Below, piece by piece: positions 59,077 through 64,000 of a DNA stretch of 64,000 nt. Within the stretch, counting starts at the first letter, position 1; every line of letters starts with the position of its first letter. The notes under the pieces were generated by a model, which was not told where the DNA came from, ran no database searches, and saw only the letters and a list, made by a program, of their open reading frames with translations. The position numbers were made by a program, and so were the translations under genes. Origin of the DNA: CAUZJF01 sp965248605 (GTDB taxonomy: Bacteria > Chloroflexota > Dehalococcoidia > Lucifugimonadales > CAUZJF01); the NCBI GenBank assembly GCA_965248605.1, contig CBDFJV010000004.1, positions 62,001 through 126,000 of the forward strand, written 5' to 3'.

Positions 59077-61967
59077 TGACCACGACCGAGGCGCCGCCGG
59101 ACGCTCGCGACCTGGCGGAGGAGCTGAGGGGCATAGTCGACGGAGAGGTCCGCTTCGACAAGATGACGCGCCTCCTTTACTCGACCGACGCGTCCATCTA
59201 CCAGATCGAGCCCGTCGGCGTCGTCATCCCACGCTCCGAGGATGACGTCATCGCCGTCATCGAGACTGCCGGCCGGCACGGCCTCCCCGTACTGCCCCGA
59301 GGAGGCGGCACAAGTCTTGCGGGACAGACCGTGGCGAACGCGGTCGTCATCGACTTCTCCAAGCACATGCGAGACGTGATCGAGATGAACGCCGAGGAGG
59401 GCTGGGTGCGAACCCAACCCGGCGTGATCCTAGATGAGCTCAACCAGCAGCTCGCACCGACGGGCATGATCTTCGCCCCCGACCCCAGCACCAGCAATCG
59501 CGGGAACGTCGGCGGCGCGCTCGGCAACAACTCCTGCGGCGCGCACTCGATAGTCTGGGGCAAGACGATCGATAACGTCCTCGAGCTGAGCGTGGTGCTA
59601 TCCAACGGGGACAAGGCGACGCTCGGTCCCGTCACCGGTGCCGCCCTGGAAACCAAGGTAGCCACCGATAGTCTCGAGGGCTCGATCTACAGATCCCTCC
59701 GCAAGATCGGAGACGAAAACCGCGACGAGGTGCTGGCTCGCTATCCGAAGATCCTTCGTCGGGTCTCGGGATACAACCTCGACGAGCTATCGGATGGAGA
59801 CGGTCTCGACCTGGCACGGTTCGTCGTCGGGGCCGAAGGGACGCTGCTGACCATCACCGAGGCCAAGCTCAAGATCGTGCCGCAGCCGGCGTTCAAGGCC
59901 CTCGCCGTATTGCACTTCAACGAGCTAGGCGAGTCGATGGAGGCGACCGTCGCGCTCCTCGAGCTGGCGCCCTCGGCTGTGGAGCTAATGGACAGCATGA
60001 TCGTCCGGCAGGCCCGCTCGAACCTCGAATATTCAAGGACGATGGACTTCATCGAGGGGGACCCCGAGGCGCTGCTGGTCGTAGAGGTAACCGGAGACTC
60101 AGAGTCCGAGGTCGAGGCCAAGCTGGACGCCGTCGACGCTCGGATGCGTCGTGCCGGCCTGGGCTACGCGGTCCGGCGCATCATCGCTCCCGAGGACCAG
60201 GCCAAGGTCTGGGCTGTCCGGAAGGCTGGACTGGGCTTGATGATGAGCGCGCCTGGAGACGACAAGCCGCTGCCTTTCGTCGAAGACACGGCGGTCCCTC
60301 CAGAGGTTTTGCCCGAGTTCGTCAGGCGGTTCGACGAAGTGGTCCGCAGTCACGGCACCACGGCCGGCTACTATGGCCACGCCAGCGTCGGCTGCCTTCA
60401 CGTTCGCCCGCTGGTTAACCTGAAGCGGCAAGACGGCGTCGATCGCATGGCTTCGATAGCCTCGGATATCAGCGATCTGGTGCTTGAGTTCGGCGGCTCG
60501 ATGAGCGGCGAGCACGGCGACGGCCTCGTGCGAAGCGTGTGGACCGAAAAGATGTTCGGCCCCAAGCTGTACGAGGCATTCCGACAGGTGAAGCAAACGT
60601 TCGACCCGAGCGGGATCATGAACCCTGGAAAGATCGTCGACGCGCTGCCGATGACCGAGGACCTACGCATCTCGCCTGCGTACCGTCCGCTCGAGGTCAC
60701 AACCGGCTTTGCCTTCGCCGAACAAGGCGGCCTTTCGGCAGCCATCGAGATGTGTAACGGACAGGGCGCTTGCCGGAAGGTCACGTCCGGCACGATGTGC
60801 CCCTCTTACATGGTGACCCGTGACGAGGAGCACTCGACGCGGGGCCGGGCGACCGCTCTCCGGTCGGCGATGTCAGGTGCGTTGCCCGTCGACGCCCTGA
60901 CCAGCAAGAGGCTATACGACGTGCTTGACCTGTGTCTCGAGTGCAAGGGCTGTAAGGCAGAGTGCCCGTCCAACGTCGACATGGCCAGGCTCAAGTACGA
61001 GTTCCTGGACCGGTACCACAAGACGAACGGCTACTCGCTGCGCAACAGGGTCCTCGGCAACGTGTCTGAGATCAGCCACCTCGGCTCAATCGCCGCCCCG
61101 CTCTCCAACTGGACTGCCAGGTCAGGCGTATTCAAGGACCTGCTCGAAAACTACGGCGGTATCGACAAGAGGCGTCAGTTGCCACCTTTCGCCGGCCAGT
61201 CGTTCAAACAGTGGTTCCGGGCTCGGGGTGGGTCGCCCGAAGCCGCCCGCGGCGAGGTGCTGCTCCTGCCGGACACGTTTACGAACTACAACCACCCGGA
61301 GCTCGGACGCGCCGCTACGGCGGTCCTGGAAGCCCTGGGCTACCGGGTTGTCGTTCCAGAGGTGAAATGCTGCGGACGCCCATTGCTTTCGAATGGGATG
61401 ATCGACAAGACCCGCAGCAACGCGAGCTACAACGTCGACGCGGTTCTGCCGTACGTCGAGCAGGGCGCAAAAGTGGTCGGCATCGAGCCGAGTTGCATCC
61501 TCACCTACCGTGACGACTACACGGACTTGATCGGTGACCGCGCGGGCACTCGAGCTGTGGCGGAGAGTTCAATGCTCGTCGAGGAATTTGTCCTGTTCGC
61601 TCAGGAAGAGGACGGGGCGCAGATCGAGTTCAGCCGGGAACCGGGCCCGGTCCTGTTTCACGGACACTGCCACCAGAAGGCCTTGGTCGGCACCGACAAG
61701 GCGATGCAGGTGCTTCGCTCGGTTCCCGGATGCGAGCCCGACGAGATCAAATCGGGGTGCTGCGGGATGGCGGGCTCCTTTGGCTTCGAGAAGGAGCACT
61801 ACCAGACATCAATGGATATCGGAGAGCTAGTACTGTTGCCCACGGTCCGCTCGGCTGAGGCGGGGGTCACAGTGGTGAGCGAAGGCGTCTCGTGCCGTCA
61901 GCAGATCGAACACGGCACGGGCAGGCGCGCAAAACATCTCGTCGAGGTGCTGGCCGAGGCGCTATAG
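59076..61967 (+). CDS. FAD/[4Fe-4S] oxidase, D-lactate or glycolate dehydrogenase type (GlcD-GlpC fusion)
   Basis: 963 residues in one chain. N-terminal FAD-binding PCMH domain (LPRGGGTSLAGQTVANAVVI, DPSTSNRGNVGGALGNNSCG), a vanillyl-alcohol-oxidase-type C-lobe (YYGHASVGCLHVRPLVNL, GSMSGEHGDGLVRSVW), then two [4Fe-4S] motifs (CNGQGACRKVTSGTMCPSYM; CLECKGCKAECPSNVD) at about 558-640, and two CCG domains (EVKCCGRPLLSNGMIDK; SGCCGMAGSFGFEKEHYQ). Oxidises a 2-hydroxy acid (D-lactate, glycolate or D-2-hydroxyglutarate) and passes electrons to the quinone pool. Overlaps the antiporter by one base. Confidence 0.93.
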   Translation: MTTTEAPPDARDLAEELRGIVDGEVRFDKMTRLLYSTDASIYQIEPVGVVIPRSEDDVIAVIETAGRHGLPVLPRGGGTSLAGQTVANAVVIDFSKHMRDVIEMNAEEGWVRTQPGVILDELNQQLAPTGMIFAPDPSTSNRGNVGGALGNNSCGAHSIVWGKTIDNVLELSVVLSNGDKATLGPVTGAALETKVATDSLEGSIYRSLRKIGDENRDEVLARYPKILRRVSGYNLDELSDGDGLDLARFVVGAEGTLLTITEAKLKIVPQPAFKALAVLHFNELGESMEATVALLELAPSAVELMDSMIVRQARSNLEYSRTMDFIEGDPEALLVVEVTGDSESEVEAKLDAVDARMRRAGLGYAVRRIIAPEDQAKVWAVRKAGLGLMMSAPGDDKPLPFVEDTAVPPEVLPEFVRRFDEVVRSHGTTAGYYGHASVGCLHVRPLVNLKRQDGVDRMASIASDISDLVLEFGGSMSGEHGDGLVRSVWTEKMFGPKLYEAFRQVKQTFDPSGIMNPGKIVDALPMTEDLRISPAYRPLEVTTGFAFAEQGGLSAAIEMCNGQGACRKVTSGTMCPSYMVTRDEEHSTRGRATALRSAMSGALPVDALTSKRLYDVLDLCLECKGCKAECPSNVDMARLKYEFLDRYHKTNGYSLRNRVLGNVSEISHLGSIAAPLSNWTARSGVFKDLLENYGGIDKRRQLPPFAGQSFKQWFRARGGSPEAARGEVLLLPDTFTNYNHPELGRAATAVLEALGYRVVVPEVKCCGRPLLSNGMIDKTRSNASYNVDAVLPYVEQGAKVVGIEPSCILTYRDDYTDLIGDRAGTRAVAESSMLVEEFVLFAQEEDGAQIEFSREPGPVLFHGHCHQKALVGTDKAMQVLRSVPGCEPDEIKSGCCGMAGSFGFEKEHYQTSMDIGELVLLPTVRSAEAGVTVVSEGVSCRQQIEHGTGRRAKHLVEVLAEAL

Positions 61968-61975
61968 GCGCGTTC

Positions 61976-63072
61976 CTACTGCGCGTTCATCAGTCGCGCC
62001 ATGTTTCCCCCGAGGATCAGTTCCATGTCGTGCGGCTCGATGAAGTCGCAATACTCCCTGATGTAGTCGAGGCTCTGCCGATACGTCCAGTGGAGCAGCA
62101 CGATGGGAACGTCGGTCCCCCATACTAGCCGGTCGGCGCCGATCCGCTCGACCATCTGTCGTAGAACCGGTCGCACCTGGGGCATCGGGTAGTCCCAGCG
62201 GCTTTGCAGGAAGACGGCCATCAGTAGCTGCATGTGGAAGTTTGGGTGTTCAAACGGCAACGCCTCGTAGACCGAGTCCGGCACCATGAGGTCGTCATCG
62301 CCCGCGAACATGCGCCAAGCGAATCCATGGGTCAGCACGACTTTCACATCGGGGTACCGTTCCATCCACCCACCTAGCGTCCTCAGCTCGTCAAGATAGG
62401 CTTCCAACGGCGACGAGCCCAGCGTGAAGAAGACGGGTACACCGAGGTCGGGCACCGCGTCCCAGTACGGCCGGAACGCAGGACCTCCCCAATCGACCGG
62501 CGCCCCGTAGAGCCGGCCGTAGTAAGGGAGGAACTGTAGCCCGGAGAGCCCCAGCTCCTCTACGGCCCGCCTTAGGTTCGCGATCGAAGCCTCCGTCTGG
62601 GACTCGATCAGCCACTCTGGGACGTAGGCCAGTCCCTGGATTCGGTCAGGGAAACGCCTCGCGCAGTCCGCGATGATTCGTTCGAGATGCCCATATAGGG
62701 CGTCCGGTGGAGCAGAGCGCGGTCGATATTCGCGTAGTCCATCTCGGCGACCAGGCTCTCAGGCGAGAACGAGAAGTCGGCGGTCCAGGGAGGCAACACC
62801 TGCTTCACGTAGTCCACCCCATCGACGGTCCATTCGATGCGCCCGTGCGACGCGATGAGAAATTCGGTGTCGGTGAGGCCGTCGAAACCCTCGCGTGACG
62901 GGTCGGCGAGCCCGCTGCTATCGCTTGGCGTCAGGTCGCTTTTTCGCCACACCGGCTGCATGCGGTGGGTCGCCAAAGCGAGCTTCAATATCCGGCGCCA
63001 CTCGGTAGGGTCGTCGAAGCCGCCGTGTTGGTCAGGGCTAGGGATACAGTAGGCGTGGCCGTCGTAGATCAT
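61976..63072 (-). CDS. Amidohydrolase (COG2159 type), frameshifted
   Basis: About 365 residues over two frames. The start (ATG 63072, MIYDGHAYCIPSPDQHGGFD) has the first metal motif as DGHAY rather than DxHxH; the frame ends its similarity after LLHRTPYMGISNE. One base is missing near 62675 (GAATC for expected GAATTC); the next frame reads IIADCARRFPDRIQGLAYVP, SGLQFLPYYGRLYGAPVDWG and then VVLTHGFAWRMF, LVWGTDVPIV and LILGGNMARLM, the end of the family. TIM-barrel decarboxylase/hydrolase. Could be an assembly error. Confidence 0.78.
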
Positions 63073-63349
63073 ATTGCTGGTTATGAGCTAAGCCCGAATC
63101 CACCGAAGGACACCGATGGACGGCGTGAGGGCAGCGGAAGGGGGTGGGTGAGGGAGCTACAGGGGGGATGGCCTGGGGTCTTGGGGTAGATGGGAGGCCG
63201 GCGGCCGGTCTTCAGTCGCCGCACAGGGCCCCTAAGGCCCTATGCGGGAGTTGCGATGCGCGGGAAGGCGAGAGGATACGCAGCAGGGGACTCTCGCGAC
63301 CGGGGTGGCGCGAGATTGCGGGGACGTTGGGTCAGTTGCAGGCTGGCTG

Positions 63350-64000
63350 TCAGGCCGGGAACGGAATGGCTTGCAGCCGGGCCAAGGCGCGACTGAACTG
63401 GGTTTCCCAAGGCCAGCGCCGGGGGAGATGCAAAGTGAGGCGGCGCGCCGAGCGGGTGATCCGTCCCACCAGAGCGAAGACCCGCCGCCTGAGGGTCTTG
63501 GTGATCACGGTCCGCTCGCCCAGACCAATCCGCGCCGTCCAGCGGGCCAGGTTATGCGCCATCACCTGGACCGCTAGCCAGGCGCCGTTGGCGGCGAAGC
63601 GCGCCGACGGCATGTGGTTCAGCCCGACGCCGTACTTGAGGTCGCGTATGGCGTTCTCGACCTCGGCGTGGCGGCGATGATCGGCCTCCAGTTCCAGCGT
63701 CTCCCCATCGCGGTCGGTGATGAAGGCGTGATAGCTGTATCTGGCGAAGAGGGCGAGCTGGGAACCGGGCGTCGGCTTCACCCGCCGGACAATGAGCCGC
63801 ACCGGCGCGGCGTCCGGCTTGGTCTGGAACGGGGTGTAAGTCGTCTCGGCGACATCGGCGGCGCCGTCCGTCCAGTAGGGAATGGGAGTCCAGTCCTCCT
63901 GTGGTATCGCCTCGATCAGGTCCCGCAGGCTGGCGCGCTGGCGGATGGTGATAGAGAAGCGGACATCCATTTCCCGGCAGGCGGCAACGACAGTGTGGGC
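63350..64000 (-). CDS. IS1380 family transposase, 5' end outside window
   Basis: The last 216 residues of an IS1380-type DDE transposase; the frame is open to the end of the window. The final Glu block is ADHRRHAEVENAIRDLKYGV with GLNHMPSARFAANGAW, and the tail is LHLPRRWPWETQFSRAL. The element's end should lie in the 277-base stretch 63073-63349, where an imperfect GGGCCCCTAAGGCCC palindrome at about 63227-63241 is the only candidate; I could not define it. Confidence 0.88.
   Translation of the reverse strand, partial: AHTVVAACREMDVRFSITIRQRASLRDLIEAIPQEDWTPIPYWTDGAADVAETTYTPFQTKPDAAPVRLIVRRVKPTPGSQLALFARYSYHAFITDRDGETLELEADHRRHAEVENAIRDLKYGVGLNHMPSARFAANGAWLAVQVMAHNLARWTARIGLGERTVITKTLRRRVFALVGRITRSARRLTLHLPRRWPWETQFSRALARLQAIPFPA

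Overview
The window is about 60% GC, mostly single-copy bacterial metabolic genes with short intergenic gaps, many GTG/TTG starts and good Shine-Dalgarno sites. The gene set suggests an uncultivated Chloroflexota of the Dehalococcoidia/SAR202 kind: NHL-repeat proteins, enolase-superfamily dehydratase, mannonate dehydratase, Gfo/Idh/MocA oxidoreductases, HpcH/HpaI aldolases, Pro/Thr-rich lipoprotein linkers, a GlcD/GlpC-type flavo-iron-sulfur oxidase and PIG-L deacetylase. This is inference; no rRNA, tRNA or ribosomal protein gene lies in the window.

Layout. 1-8.6 kb: end of a Gfo/Idh/MocA gene, aldo/keto reductase, NHL protein, DUF1800 protein, frameshifted UMF1-type MFS transporter, msrB and a two-domain lipoprotein. 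8.7-11.4 kb: an IS21 element (istA/istB) between 76-bp direct repeats, followed by a decayed SGNH hydrolase. 12-18.4 kb: RRM RNA-binding protein, a duplicated-domain protein of unknown function, a mannonate dehydratase split by a 131-bp repeat, an alpha/alpha-toroid protein and a PLP threonine dehydratase-like enzyme. 18.5-19.9 kb: an ISNCY/IS1202-type element with 15-bp target duplications. 20-30.9 kb: sugar-acid catabolism genes (MR/MLE enzyme, Gfo/Idh/MocA, BNR sialidase-like, HpcH/HpaI) and NHL lipoproteins, flanked on both sides by copies A and B of an unusual promoter-terminator-short-ORF repeat. 31-33 kb: three tandem AIM24-family genes; then an IS1182 element. 34.9-40.5 kb: flavin oxidase, acyl-CoA ligase, ketopantoate-reductase-like, phosphofructokinase-like and DM13 genes. 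40.5-45.8 kb: a SAM-I riboswitch with consensus promoter and terminator in front of mtnP, rhodanese, PfkB kinase, ahcY and metK, a methyl-cycle operon. 45.8-64 kb: lipoprotein, DUF3052 fusion, ArsR-SRPBCC fusion, FabI/PIG-L pair, amidohydrolase, SelA-like enzyme, GrpB, HAD/GalU pair, pterin dehydratase, a Gre factor with an unusual N-terminus, CPA2 antiporter, D-lactate/glycolate-type oxidase, a frameshifted amidohydrolase and the end of an IS1380 transposase.

The strongest non-genic signals are (i) a 131-bp element in four near-identical copies, each bounded by CTAG on both sides, one splitting the mannonate dehydratase gene and one sitting exactly on a stop codon; (ii) the A/B cassette: sigma70-like promoter, immediate intrinsic terminator, then a short ORF and iterated GTTTGC-type repeats, in A followed by the truncated start of what looks like a helix-turn-helix gene; (iii) a family of 10-1-10 bp hairpins shared by the 131-bp element and two stand-alone sites. 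At least four genes carry single-base frameshifts, which may be decay or assembly error.
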